Shown piece by piece: positions 31,240 through 40,152 of a stretch of DNA of 64,000 nucleotides; the first letter of the stretch is position 1; each line of letters starts with the position of its first letter. A program made the translations under genes and the position numbers. The stretch spans positions 2,604,001-2,668,000 of the forward strand of contig NZ_CP011853.1 of assembly GCF_001305675.1 (NCBI RefSeq). The letters are read 5' to 3'. The stretch is from Gordonia phthalatica (lineage in GTDB: Bacteria; Actinomycetota; Actinomycetes; Mycobacteriales; Mycobacteriaceae). The notes under the pieces were generated by a model. The model searched no databases, had not been told where the DNA came from, and saw nothing but the letters and a program-made list of their open reading frames with translations.

Positions 31240-32622
31240 TCAGGTCAGGTAGCGGTACGCGGGCGTGTCGGGCTCGAGGCGTTCCACGTCGAGGCGCGAC
31301 CGCAGCATCCGGTCCTGGAGCCCGTCGAGTGCAGACGGATCGCCGAGTTCGATGCCGACGAGCGCCGCGCCCGTCTCGCGGTTGTTGCGCTTGACGTACT
31401 CGAACAGCGTGATGTCGTCGTCCGGGCCGAGCACCTCGTCGAGGAATCGGCGGAGCGCACCCGGCTCCTGGGGGAAGTTCACCAGGAAGTAGTGCTTGAG
31501 ACCGCGATGGACCAGCGATCGTTCGACGATCTCCCCGTAGCGCGAGACGTCGTTGTTGCCGCCGGACACCAGCGCGACGACCGTCGCGTTCTCCGGCAGC
31601 CGCAGCTCCTGCACCGCGGTGACGGCCAGCGCACCCGCGGGCTCGGCGATGATGCCCTCGTTCTGGTAGAGCTCCAGCATCGTTGAGCAGATGGCGCCCT
31701 CGCTGACGTAGGTGATCGTCACACTGCCGGGCGCGAAGTCGATCTCCGACTTGTCGATCACCGGGACGGCGGGCGTGTCGGTGATGACGTCGAGCGCGGG
31801 GTGACGAACGACGCGGGCGCCCGCGGCGGCCATCACGTCGTGGCCGAGGCTGCCGACCCGTTTCACGGCGGCGCCGTCGACGAAGGAGTCGACGGTCGGC
31901 AGCGTGTACGGCTCACCGTTGATCAGGGCCGCCGCAAGCGAGACGGCTCCGCGCGGTTCCACGCCGACGATCGCGGCGTTGGGGCAGACCTCGCGGAGGT
32001 AGGTCACGATGCCCGCCATGCAGCCTGCGCCGCCGACGGGGAGGATCACGATGTCGGGGTCGGTCCCGAGCTGGTCGACGATCTCCTTGCCGATGGTCCC
32101 CTGCCCCGAGGCGGTGCGCGGGTCGTCGAACGCGTGGATCCAGGTGGCGCCGGTCCGCAGGACGTCGGCCTGCGCGGCGGAGGCGGCGGCGTCGTAGGTG
32201 TCACCGACGGCGAGCAGTTCGACGAATCCCTTTCCGTGCCACAGGATCCGGTCGCGCTTCTGCTTGGGGGTGGTGGTCGGCACGTAGATCCGGCCGGTGA
32301 CCTTCATGGTGGCGCAGGCGAAGGCGACGCCCTGCGCGTGGTTGCCCGCGCTCGCGGCGACGACGCCGGCCGCGAGTTCTTCGTCGGTCAGCTGCGCCAT
32401 CACGTTGTAGGCGCCGCGGATCTTGTAGGAGCGCACGCCCTGGAGATCCTCCCGCTTGAGGTGGATCCGAGCGCCGGTCTCCTCGCTCAGGCGGGGACAC
32501 TTCTCGAGCGGAGTGTGTCGCACGACGCCGTCCAGACGCCGCGCCGCATCGATGATGCTCGCCGGGCTGAGTGCTAGATCAGTGGCGGGTGCGATTTTCG
32601 GCGTAGAAGTCACGCTCTCCAT
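31240..32622 (-). CDS. ilvA: Threonine dehydratase (biosynthetic)
   Basis: A 460-residue PLP enzyme deaminating threonine to 2-oxobutyrate, the first step toward isoleucine. PLP domain: HTPLEKCPRLSEETGARIHLKREDLQGVRSYKIRGA contains the Schiff-base lysine (SYKIRGA); also ASAGNHAQGVA and the phosphate loop PVGGAGCMAG. The C-terminal 90 residues (HYFLVNFPQEPGALRRFLDEVLGPDDDITLFEY) form one ACT-like regulatory domain, as in the shorter actinobacterial IlvA. Start: ATG 32622 overlaps the next gene by 44 bases; GTG 32613 is an alternative, and the first 25 residues are unconserved-looking. It corresponds to Rv1559 by position. Confidence 0.93.
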   Translation of the reverse strand: MESVTSTPKIAPATDLALSPASIIDAARRLDGVVRHTPLEKCPRLSEETGARIHLKREDLQGVRSYKIRGAYNVMAQLTDEELAAGVVAASAGNHAQGVAFACATMKVTGRIYVPTTTPKQKRDRILWHGKGFVELLAVGDTYDAAASAAQADVLRTGATWIHAFDDPRTASGQGTIGKEIVDQLGTDPDIVILPVGGAGCMAGIVTYLREVCPNAAIVGVEPRGAVSLAAALINGEPYTLPTVDSFVDGAAVKRVGSLGHDVMAAAGARVVRHPALDVITDTPAVPVIDKSEIDFAPGSVTITYVSEGAICSTMLELYQNEGIIAEPAGALAVTAVQELRLPENATVVALVSGGNNDVSRYGEIVERSLVHRGLKHYFLVNFPQEPGALRRFLDEVLGPDDDITLFEYVKRNNRETGAALVGIELGDPSALDGLQDRMLRSRLDVERLEPDTPAYRYLT

Positions 32623-32860
32623 CGTCCCACCGCTGGTGAGCGACTCGGTAGCCACCCCACCAGATCGTGAGCAGAACGCCGCCGCTGGCCCACATGGCCG
32701 CGACACCGGAGGCGGTGAAGGTGAAGACCATCGCGGCGACGATCACGGCCCCGACCACCGCGGCGAGCTTGTACAGCGGCCACAGGACACCGAAGACCGG
32801 GACGTGAACTCCACCGCTCACCGTTGCGGTCCGAGGAACTACGTTCGTCAGCGAGGTCAT
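32579..32860 (-). CDS. Small two-helix membrane protein
   Basis: A 93-residue protein with two hydrophobic segments (about 26-47 and 50-68), a GGYRVAHQRW turn and a charged end, DDGERDFYAENRTRH. I do not recognise the family. ATG 32860 was chosen; a TACACT (minus strand, near 32873-32868) only ten bases upstream suggests a promoter and an almost leaderless message. Its 3' end overlaps the ilvA start by 44 bases, so it probably is cotranscribed with ilvA. Confidence 0.65.
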   Translation of the reverse strand: MTSLTNVVPRTATVSGGVHVPVFGVLWPLYKLAAVVGAVIVAAMVFTFTASGVAAMWASGGVLLTIWWGGYRVAHQRWDDGERDFYAENRTRH

Positions 32861-32942
32861 ATCCAGAGTGTAGCGCATCCGTGAACAAAAGATTCGGCCC
32901 ACCGAAACCTACCGAGGGGTATCCGACATCCGCGTGTGACGG

Positions 32943-32977
32943 CGGAGTCCGCGCAGTTCTGAACTGCGCGGACTCCG
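32943..32977. terminator. Perfect 17-base-arm hairpin after dnaE1
   Basis: CGGAGTCCGCGCAGTTC (32943-32959) and its exact complement (32961-32977) flank one T. It lies 42 bases after the dnaE1 stop on the minus strand and upstream of the small membrane gene. There is no U-tract, which fits the non-canonical terminators common in high-GC actinobacteria. Confidence 0.7.
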
Positions 32978-33019
32978 GCGGTCACTCGGATGTGCGTCCG
33001 GGACGCGAACGTCGCTCCC

Positions 33020-36000
33020 CTACGCGAGGCACCCCGGTCCCAGCAGCGCCTTCAGATCGCCCATCAGCGCCGACGTCGGGGCGACGCGCAGGGCGTCGGT
33101 CAACCGCAGTTGGGTCTGCTTGTTGCGCTCGCTGACCAGGGTGACCGTCACGTCGGACGTGCCGGGGTGACGCACCAGGATCTGCTTCAGCGCACTCACA
33201 CGGTCCGGCGTGCACACACGCGCCGACAGGGTCAGGTTGAGCGGCTTGGTGGTGCCCACCGCGGACAGGTCGGGAACGGCGAGGTCGTTGGCGCTGATCA
33301 TCGTCGAGTCGTCGCGCTTGTTGACGCGGGCTCGCACCAGGACGATGTTGTCGGCCACCAGGTCCATGCCGTACGCGACGTACGCGCGGGGGAAGAAGTA
33401 CACCTCGACGCCACCGACCATGTCTTCGATGGTGACCGCGGCCCAGGGCTCACCCTTCTTGTTCACCCGGCGGGTGACCGACGAGATGATGCCGCCGATG
33501 GTGATCTGCGCGCCGTCGCGCACCTCGCCTTCGAGCAGCGAGTGGATCGACGTGTCGGTCTGCGCCGCGATCGCGTGCTCGAGTCCGGCCAACGGGTGCC
33601 CGGACACGTACAGGCCGAGCATGTCGCGTTCCAAGGCGAGCTTGTGCTTGGTGTCCCACTCGTCCTCGGGGACCTTGACCGCGAAGACGTCGTCCACCGC
33701 GTCGTCGCCCGCTCCGGCGCCGCCGAAGAGGTCGAACTGACCGATGGCCTCGGCCTTCTTCGTCGACAGCACCGCGTCGATCGCGTCGGCGTGCACCAGG
33801 AACAGCCCCTTGCGGTCGTGTCCCATCGAGTCGAAGCCGCCGGCCTTGATCAGGGACTCCGTGACCTTCTTGCTGCAGGCGTGGACGTCGATCTTCCCGA
33901 GGTAGTCGGAGAAGTTGGCGAACGCCCCCTTCTCCTCGCGGGCCGAGATGATCGAGGAGACGACGCCGGTGCCGACGTTGCGGATCGCGGCGAGGCCGAA
34001 ACGGATGTCCTCACCGACGGCGGCGAAGTCGGCGCGCGAAGCGTTGACGTCGGGCGGCAGCACGGTGATGCCCATCTTGCGGCAGTCGGCCAGGTAGATG
34101 GCGGCCTTGTCCTTGTCGTCGCCGACGGACGTCAGCAGACCGGCCATGTACTCGGCCGGGTAATTGGCCTTCAGGTACGCGGTCCAGAAGGAGACCAGGC
34201 CGTAGCCCGCGGCGTGCGACTTGTTGAACGCGTAGCCGGCGAACGGAAGGACGGTGTCCCACAGGGCGGTGATGGCGTCCTGCGAGAAACCGTTGGTCCT
34301 CATGCCCTCGGCGAAGCCGTCATAGGCCTCGTCCAGGATGGCCTTCTTCTTCTTACCCATGGCGCGACGCAGCAGGTCGGCCTGACCGAGGGAGTAGCCC
34401 GCCACCTTCTGAGCGATCTGCATGATCTGCTCCTGGTAGACGATCAGACCGTACGTCTCGGCGAGGATCTCCTTCAGCGGTTCCTCGAGTTCCGGGTGGA
34501 TCGGCTTGATGTCCTGCAGGCCGTTCTTGCGCTTGGCGTAGTCGGTGTGCGCGTTGACACCCATCGGACCCGGTCGGTACAGCGCGAGAACGGCGACGAT
34601 GTCCTCGAAGCCGGTGGGCTGCATCATCTTCAGCAGTTCGCGCATGGCCGCGCCGTCGAGCTGGAAGACGCCGAGGGTGTCGCCGCGGGCCAGCAGCTCG
34701 TAGGTCTTCTCGTCCTCGAGCGGCAGCGTGTTGAGGTCGAGGTCGATGCCGCGGTTGGTCTTGATGTTCTCGATCGCGTCGCCGATGACCGTCAGGTTGC
34801 GCAGGCCCAGGAAGTCCATCTTCAGCAGGCCGATGGCCTCGCAGGACGGGTAGTCCCACCCGGTGATGATGGCACCGTCCTGGGCGCGCTTCCACACCGG
34901 GATCGCGTCGGTGAGCGGTTCGCACGACATGATCACCGCGCAGGCGTGGACGCCGGCGTTACGGACCAGGCCCTCGAGGCCGAGTGCGGTGTCGTAGATC
35001 TTCTTGACGTCGGGATCGGTCTCGATCAGCGTGCGGACCTCGGCCGCCTCGGAGTACCGCTCGTGCTCCGGGTCGGTGATGCCCCACACCGGGATGTCCT
35101 TGGCCATGATGGGCGGCGGCAGCGCCTTGGTGATGCGGTCGGCGATCGCGTAGCCGGGCTGACCGAACTGGACGCGCGCCGAGTCCTTGATCGCGGCCTT
35201 CGTCTTAATGGTGCCGAAGGTGATGACCTGTGCCACCTTGTCGTGGCCCCACTTGTTGGACGCGTAGGTGATCATCTCGCTGCGCCGACGGTCGTCGAAG
35301 TCGATGTCGATATCGGGCATCGACACGCGCTCGGGGTTCAGGAACCGCTCGAACAGCAGACCGTGCGGAATGGGGTCGATGTTGGTGATGCCCATCGCGT
35401 AGGCGACCAGCGACCCGGCGGCCGAACCACGACCGGGCCCGACGCGGATCCCGACCTCCAGAGCGTGCGAGATGAGGTCGCCGACCACCAGGAAGTAGGC
35501 CGGGAAGCCCATCTGGTTGATGACGCCCATCTCGTACTCGGCCCGCTTGATGTACTCGGCGGGCGGATTGCCGTTGAACCGACGGTCCAGACCGGCCATC
35601 ACCTCGTGCGCCAGCCACGACTCCTGCGTGTACCCGTCGGGCACCGGGAAGATCGGCATCCGGTCGTGATGCTGCCACACCTCGTCGTACGACTGGACGC
35701 GCTCCCCGATCTCCAGGGTCGAGTCGCAGCCGCCCGGGACGACGTCGTCCCACAACTGGCGCATCTCCTCGGCCGACTTCAGGTAGTAGCCGTCGCCGTC
35801 GAACTTGAATCGCGTCGGATCCGACAGGGTCTTGCCGGTCTGCAGGCACAGGAGCGCCTCGTGGGCCGTCGACCGCTCCTGCGTCACGTAGTGGCAGTCG
35901 TTGGTGACCAGCGGCTTGATGCCGAGCTTGCGACCGATGTCGAGCAGCCCCGAGCGCACCCGCTGCTCGATCTCCAGGCCGTGCTCCATCAGCTCCAGGT

Positions 36001-36559
36001 AGAAGTTCTCCTTGCCGAAGATCTCCTGCCACTTGGCGGCGGCTTCCAGTGCCTCCCGGTCGTGGCCGAGGCGCAGTCGAGTCTGGACTTCACCCGACGG
36101 GCAGCCGGTGGTCGCGATGATGCCGTTCGCGTGCTCGGCGATGATCTCGGCGTCCATGCGAGCCCACTTGCCGAGCTGACCCTCGATGGACGCGAGCGAC
36201 GACAGCTTGAAGAGGTTCCGCAGTCCGGTCGCGTTCTCGGCGACCATCGTCATGTGCGTGTACGCGCCCGAGCCGGACACGTCGTCGCCCTTCTGGTCGC
36301 GGGTGCCCCACAGGACTCGCTTGGTGTTGAACCGCGACTCCGGGGCGATGTACGCCTCGATGCCGATGATCGGTTTGATGTCGTGCTTCTTGGCGGTGTT
36401 GTAGAACTCGCTGGCGCCGAACATGTTTCCGTGGTCGGTCATGCCGATCGCGGTCATCCCCAGCCGATCTGCTTCGGCGAACAGCGGCGACATCTTCGCG
36501 GCACCGTCGAGCATCGAGTACTCGGTGTGATTGTGAAGATGAACGAACGACCCCGACAC
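33020..36559 (-). CDS. dnaE1: DNA polymerase III alpha subunit
   Basis: The 1179-residue replicative polymerase. Domains in order: PHP domain from residue 1 (FVHLHNHTEYSMLDG with the metal-binding histidines, then TDHGNMFG), the catalytic palm with PDIDIDFDD near residue 416 (the three-Asp signature), fingers, the helix-hairpin-helix part, an internal clamp-binding motif QFDLFG near residue 940, and a C-terminal OB fold (about 1020: IGGIISSVTRRV). GTG 36559 begins directly at the PHP domain and matches the Mtb DnaE1 start. PHP metal residues are intact, in line with the proofreading activity known for mycobacterial DnaE1. Corresponds to Rv1547. Confidence 0.97.
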   Translation of the reverse strand: MSGSFVHLHNHTEYSMLDGAAKMSPLFAEADRLGMTAIGMTDHGNMFGASEFYNTAKKHDIKPIIGIEAYIAPESRFNTKRVLWGTRDQKGDDVSGSGAYTHMTMVAENATGLRNLFKLSSLASIEGQLGKWARMDAEIIAEHANGIIATTGCPSGEVQTRLRLGHDREALEAAAKWQEIFGKENFYLELMEHGLEIEQRVRSGLLDIGRKLGIKPLVTNDCHYVTQERSTAHEALLCLQTGKTLSDPTRFKFDGDGYYLKSAEEMRQLWDDVVPGGCDSTLEIGERVQSYDEVWQHHDRMPIFPVPDGYTQESWLAHEVMAGLDRRFNGNPPAEYIKRAEYEMGVINQMGFPAYFLVVGDLISHALEVGIRVGPGRGSAAGSLVAYAMGITNIDPIPHGLLFERFLNPERVSMPDIDIDFDDRRRSEMITYASNKWGHDKVAQVITFGTIKTKAAIKDSARVQFGQPGYAIADRITKALPPPIMAKDIPVWGITDPEHERYSEAAEVRTLIETDPDVKKIYDTALGLEGLVRNAGVHACAVIMSCEPLTDAIPVWKRAQDGAIITGWDYPSCEAIGLLKMDFLGLRNLTVIGDAIENIKTNRGIDLDLNTLPLEDEKTYELLARGDTLGVFQLDGAAMRELLKMMQPTGFEDIVAVLALYRPGPMGVNAHTDYAKRKNGLQDIKPIHPELEEPLKEILAETYGLIVYQEQIMQIAQKVAGYSLGQADLLRRAMGKKKKAILDEAYDGFAEGMRTNGFSQDAITALWDTVLPFAGYAFNKSHAAGYGLVSFWTAYLKANYPAEYMAGLLTSVGDDKDKAAIYLADCRKMGITVLPPDVNASRADFAAVGEDIRFGLAAIRNVGTGVVSSIISAREEKGAFANFSDYLGKIDVHACSKKVTESLIKAGGFDSMGHDRKGLFLVHADAIDAVLSTKKAEAIGQFDLFGGAGAGDDAVDDVFAVKVPEDEWDTKHKLALERDMLGLYVSGHPLAGLEHAIAAQTDTSIHSLLEGEVRDGAQITIGGIISSVTRRVNKKGEPWAAVTIEDMVGGVEVYFFPRAYVAYGMDLVADNIVLVRARVNKRDDSTMISANDLAVPDLSAVGTTKPLNLTLSARVCTPDRVSALKQILVRHPGTSDVTVTLVSERNKQTQLRLTDALRVAPTSALMGDLKALLGPGCLA

Positions 36560-36696
36560 GCGGCAGCTCCTTTAAGGCGATCCGACTGGCTTGCGACGAC
36601 TCCACTGTAGAGACTTCCTCCGACACACGGCTTCCGGCTCGCTGACCTGTGACAGATGAGGCGACCGGGCCCGGGAGTGCTCCGAGTACGGGCGTG

Positions 36697-37623
36697 TCAG
36701 GGCTCCCGCAGCACATCGATCGCGTGCTGCAGATCAGCCGGGTATTCGGCGGTGAACTCGACGCGGCGACCGTCGGCCGGATGCGCGAAGGCCAGCATCC
36801 TGGCGTGCAGCCACTGGCGGTCCAGGCCGAGTCGCGCGGCGAGCTTCGGATCGGCGCCGTACGTCGGATCACCGCAGCACGGATGGTGCAGCGCCGAGAA
36901 GTGCACGCGGATCTGATGCGTCCGACCGGTCTCCAGGTGGACGTCGAGCAGGGACGCGGAGGCGAACATCTCGACGGTGTCGTAGTGCGTCACCGACGCA
37001 CGACCGTTCGCCGTGACCGCGAACCGCCAGTCCCCGCCCGGGTGCCTGCCGATCGGGGCGTCGATGGTGCCCGACGACGGATCGAGATGCCCCTGGACCA
37101 GGGCGTGGTACCGCTTGTCGACCGTCCGCTGTTTGAAGGCGCGCTTGAGGAGGGTGTAAGCCCGCTCGGACGCCGCGACGGCCATGACCCCCGAGGTGCC
37201 CGCGTCGAGGCGATGCACGATGCCCTGCCGTTCCTGCGCGCCCGAGGTGGAGATCCGGAACCCCGCGGCGGCCAGCGCGCCGACGACGGTGGGACCGGTC
37301 CAGCCGAGCGACGGATGCGCCGCCACCCCGGCGGGCTTGTCGACGACGATGATGTCGGAGTCGTGGTAGATCACCTCGAGGTCCTCGACGGGCGTCGGCT
37401 CGATCGTCAGCGGCTGTTCCGGCTCCGGGAGGGTGACGTCGAGCCAGGTGCCCGCGACCAGCTTGTGCGACTTCCCGACGGCGACGCCGTCGACGGTGAT
37501 GTCGCCCGCGTCGGCCAGTCCCGCGACCACGTTCCGCGACAGTCCGAGCATGCGGGACACCCCGGCGTCGATCCGCATGCCGTGCAGCCCGTCCGGCACC
37601 GGCATCGCCCGTGAATCACGCAT
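36697..37623 (-). CDS. RluA/RluD family 23S rRNA pseudouridine synthase
   Basis: A 308-residue protein with an S4-like N-terminal part (DAGVSRMLGLSRNVVAGLADAGDITVDGVAV, about 17-60) and a pseudouridine synthase domain. The catalytic motif HRLDAGTSG has its Asp near residue 140; DKPAGVAAHPSLG and LETGRTHQIRVHF are further family markers. It probably modifies large-subunit rRNA in the H69 region like RluD, by analogy. It overlaps the lspA stop by eight bases, the usual lspA-rlu pairing in actinobacteria (Rv1539-Rv1540). Confidence 0.92.
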   Translation of the reverse strand: MRDSRAMPVPDGLHGMRIDAGVSRMLGLSRNVVAGLADAGDITVDGVAVGKSHKLVAGTWLDVTLPEPEQPLTIEPTPVEDLEVIYHDSDIIVVDKPAGVAAHPSLGWTGPTVVGALAAAGFRISTSGAQERQGIVHRLDAGTSGVMAVAASERAYTLLKRAFKQRTVDKRYHALVQGHLDPSSGTIDAPIGRHPGGDWRFAVTANGRASVTHYDTVEMFASASLLDVHLETGRTHQIRVHFSALHHPCCGDPTYGADPKLAARLGLDRQWLHARMLAFAHPADGRRVEFTAEYPADLQHAIDVLREP

Positions 37624-38248
37624 CCCTGTCCTCCTTGTCCGTGTCCCCCTTGTCTCCGGAGGCCTGCTCCTCGCCGTCCTCGGTCGCGTCGCCGTCCGGC
37701 AGGTTCCGCGCAGCCCATCCGGTGCGCGACCCGTCGTAGTCGTAGCCGAGCAGAGTCAGCAGCACCAGCAGGACCGCGCCGCAGACGACCGCCGAGTCGG
37801 CCATGTTGAACGTCGGCCACCAACTGCCGACTTGAATGAAGTCGACCACGTGCCCGCGGAACGGTCCCGGCGAGCGGAACATGCGATCGGTCAGGTTGCC
37901 GAGGGCGCCGCCCAGTACCAGCCCGAGGCCGATCACCCAGCCGAGGGATCCGAGCCGCTTGGCGTAGCGCACGATGCCCAGCACCACGATGAGCGCCACG
38001 AATGTCAGCAACCAGGTGTATCCGGTCGCCATCGAGAACGCGGCACCGCTGTTGCGCGCCAGCTGGAAGGTCAAGAAGTCGCCGATCACCGAGACCGGCT
38101 CGCCGTACTCCATCGTCGCGACCACCGCGACCTTGCTCAGCACGTCGATCAGGTACGCGACCACCGCGACCGTCACGAGGACGGGGATCAGTGCGACTCC
38201 GCGACGGCGCGACGGGACTCCGGCGCCCTGCGCCGCGGATGAGTTCAT
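37616..38248 (-). CDS. lspA: Signal peptidase II (lipoprotein signal peptidase)
   Basis: A 210-residue membrane aspartyl protease that cleaves prolipoprotein signal peptides just before the lipid-modified cysteine. Four membrane helices; motif ARNSGAAFS, and the two catalytic aspartates in GNLTDRMFR and FNMADSAVV. The ATG at 38248 precedes a charged N-terminus. Oddity: a hydrophilic C-terminal tail of about 40 residues rich in Asp/Glu/Lys (DGDATEDGEEQASGDKGDTDK). Its substrates include the lipoproteins encoded here at 7573, 23552, 38332 and 39384. Confidence 0.95.
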   Translation of the reverse strand: MNSSAAQGAGVPSRRRGVALIPVLVTVAVVAYLIDVLSKVAVVATMEYGEPVSVIGDFLTFQLARNSGAAFSMATGYTWLLTFVALIVVLGIVRYAKRLGSLGWVIGLGLVLGGALGNLTDRMFRSPGPFRGHVVDFIQVGSWWPTFNMADSAVVCGAVLLVLLTLLGYDYDGSRTGWAARNLPDGDATEDGEEQASGDKGDTDKEDRDA

Positions 38249-38331
38249 GACTCCAATTGTCCACACTCGGCTCGCCCGCATTGCACCCTGCCTCGTCGGC
38301 TGTCCGAATCGGAGCCGTTAAGCTCGCCAGG

Positions 38332-39315
38332 GTGACCGTCTCGCCTCCGCTCTCGAATCGTCCCGCACTGCGCCGTCGCGCGGTGAGCACGGCCGCCGCG
38401 GCCCTCGTCGTCGCCGCAGGCCTCACCGCCTGCTCGTCCGAAGAGCCGGTCGACGACGGCCCCTGCGCGGCCACCGCCGCCAGCAAGACGAACGGTGCGC
38501 GATCGATCAATCTTCCGGACACCCAGGTGAGCGTCGTCTCCCCCGGCCAGGGCGAGGCGAAACCGCTGACGGTGTCGCCCGACGCAGGCACGCGTCAGGA
38601 GGTCACGCTGGAGACCTCCTCGACGGAGGCCAGCATCGCGCCGACCGCGAAGGGCAGCGACAAGAACGAGGTCCAGAAGACCCAGCAGCAGCTGGTCACG
38701 CCGCTCACCGCGCGGATCGTGTGCGACGACCCGACGAGCCTGGAGCTCGGTATCGGCGCGCCGACCAGCAAGGACACCGATCTCGCGCCGCTGTTGACCG
38801 ACCTCGACGGCTCGACCGCCGGACTGTCGTTCGCTGCGGGCATGTCGCCGACCCGCCTGCGGTTGAAGCCGAACGACTCCGCGCAGTCCCCCGCGCGCAG
38901 TTCCCTGGAGCAGTCGCTGATCGGAGCGCTCGACTACGCGGTGCCGCTCCCGACGACGCCGGTCGCACCGGGCGCCACCTGGCGGGCGGTCCGGACCGTC
39001 AGCGCCGCCGCGACCGTGACGCAGACGATGACCGTCACCCTGGTCTCCCGCAAGGGCGACGTCCTGGATCTGGACGTGACGGTCAGCGAGGAGCCGGTGA
39101 ACTCCGTCTTCGCGATCCCCGGATCGGATGCCAAGCTGCACATCAGCCGCTATTCGATGAGCGGCACGGGCTCGTTCGTCGTCGACCTGCGCCGCCTCCT
39201 GCCGACGACGGGCACGTTGACGATGAAGGGTGGTCGGGAACTGGTCGGCGACGACCCCAACCGACCGATCCTCCAACAGAACGAATTCACCCTCGCCTGG
39301 AAGAAGTCGAAGTGA
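38332..39315 (+). CDS. Putative lipoprotein, function unknown
   Basis: A 327-residue secreted lipoprotein: Arg-rich n-region, hydrophobic core, lipobox GLTACSS with Cys near residue 34. The rest is beta-rich with no cysteines except DGPCAAT and IVCDDP, and a conserved-looking C-terminal part (VAPGATWRAVRTVSA; DLTMKGG-like strands near the end). I do not recognise it with confidence; it resembles DUF6263-type proteins in the strand pattern around the middle. Start GTG 38332, 83 bases from the divergent lspA start. Confidence 0.72.
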   Translation: MTVSPPLSNRPALRRRAVSTAAAALVVAAGLTACSSEEPVDDGPCAATAASKTNGARSINLPDTQVSVVSPGQGEAKPLTVSPDAGTRQEVTLETSSTEASIAPTAKGSDKNEVQKTQQQLVTPLTARIVCDDPTSLELGIGAPTSKDTDLAPLLTDLDGSTAGLSFAAGMSPTRLRLKPNDSAQSPARSSLEQSLIGALDYAVPLPTTPVAPGATWRAVRTVSAAATVTQTMTVTLVSRKGDVLDLDVTVSEEPVNSVFAIPGSDAKLHISRYSMSGTGSFVVDLRRLLPTTGTLTMKGGRELVGDDPNRPILQQNEFTLAWKKSK

Positions 39316-39366
39316 CTTCGTCCCGACGAGGGTGAACGGTCGGCTGCGAGCCCGGTCGGCTCAAGC

Positions 39367-39387
39367 CTGATCGGTGTTCCCGATCAG
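39367..39387. terminator. Short hairpin between convergent lipoprotein genes
   Basis: CTGATCGG (39367-39374) and CCGATCAG (39380-39387) form a perfect eight-base stem with loop TGTTC. It overlaps the stop codon of the minus-strand MTB12-like gene and lies 52 bases after the plus-strand lipoprotein gene. No T-run. Confidence 0.45.
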
Positions 39388-39962
39388 TCCGCCTTCTTGC
39401 TGGTGCTGGGCTTCTTGGCCTTGCTGCTCGACGAGTCGGCGCACAGCGGCGACTTGACGTCGGTCTGGCTCAGGAGCGGGCACACGGTCTGCTTCGACAG
39501 CTTCCAGCGGCCGTTGTCGAACACGATCGACGCGTCGATCTTGGTCGGCGGGTTGTCGGGGAGCTTGATCTCCACCTTGACCTTGGCGCGCTTCGGGCCG
39601 TCCTTCAGGATCGGCTTCTTGATCTTGTAGGTGACGTCGGGGTTGTCCTTCTTCGCCTTCACCAGCTCCTTGAACAGAGCCGGATCCACCTCGGAGCCCT
39701 CGACGAGTTCAACCTTGTCCGCGGGCTTGATCGACGGATCGAGCGCCTTCTGGAGCATTTCGTTGAGTGCTTCGACACTCGGAACCTTGTTCGGGTTCGT
39801 CATCTCCGACTCGGACCCGGTGGCCGCCGTGGTGGTCGCGGTCTCGGATGCGGCTGCTGTCGGAACCGGCGGCAGGTTCGAGTCGTCGCCGCCACCGCAG
39901 GCCGCCGTGGTGGCGAGGACTCCCGCGATCACGATGCCGCTGGCCAATTTACGAATGTTCAC
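39384..39962 (-). CDS. MTB12-like lipoprotein
   Basis: A 192-residue lipoprotein: signal MNIRKLASGIVIAGVLATTA, lipobox TAACGG (Cys 22), a Thr/Ser/Ala linker, then a domain (about 60-165) of the MTB12 type: PSVEALNEMLQKALDPSIKPADKVELVEG is the recognisable start, and DNGRWKLSKQTVCPLL the end. A Lys/Ser tail (SSSKAKKPSTSKKAD) follows. The two cysteines near the end recall those in the protein at 2994. Secreted MTB12 of M. tuberculosis is an antigen of unknown function. Divergent from ansA with a 190-base spacer. Confidence 0.78.
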   Translation of the reverse strand: MNIRKLASGIVIAGVLATTAACGGGDDSNLPPVPTAAASETATTTAATGSESEMTNPNKVPSVEALNEMLQKALDPSIKPADKVELVEGSEVDPALFKELVKAKKDNPDVTYKIKKPILKDGPKRAKVKVEIKLPDNPPTKIDASIVFDNGRWKLSKQTVCPLLSQTDVKSPLCADSSSSKAKKPSTSKKAD

Positions 39963-40152
39963 CGAAGTCGTCCTAACGTTGTCGGTTTCCTAGACCCTCC
40001 CGGGGCCGAACTCAAACCACTATGCCAAAGACCCACCGGTATTCGCACTCACCCGTCCCGCGTTGACCGTTCTCTCAGCTTCGTCTCATCTGTCTCGTCA
40101 GCCCCAGTCGACCTGCACACATATTCGGGTCCGGGATGCGAGAATCGATGCC

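Noticed and set aside
32990..36610. 1206-codon open frame antisense to dnaE1
   Set aside because: It mirrors the polymerase gene, has no family motif, and such long antisense frames are normal in high-GC coding DNA.
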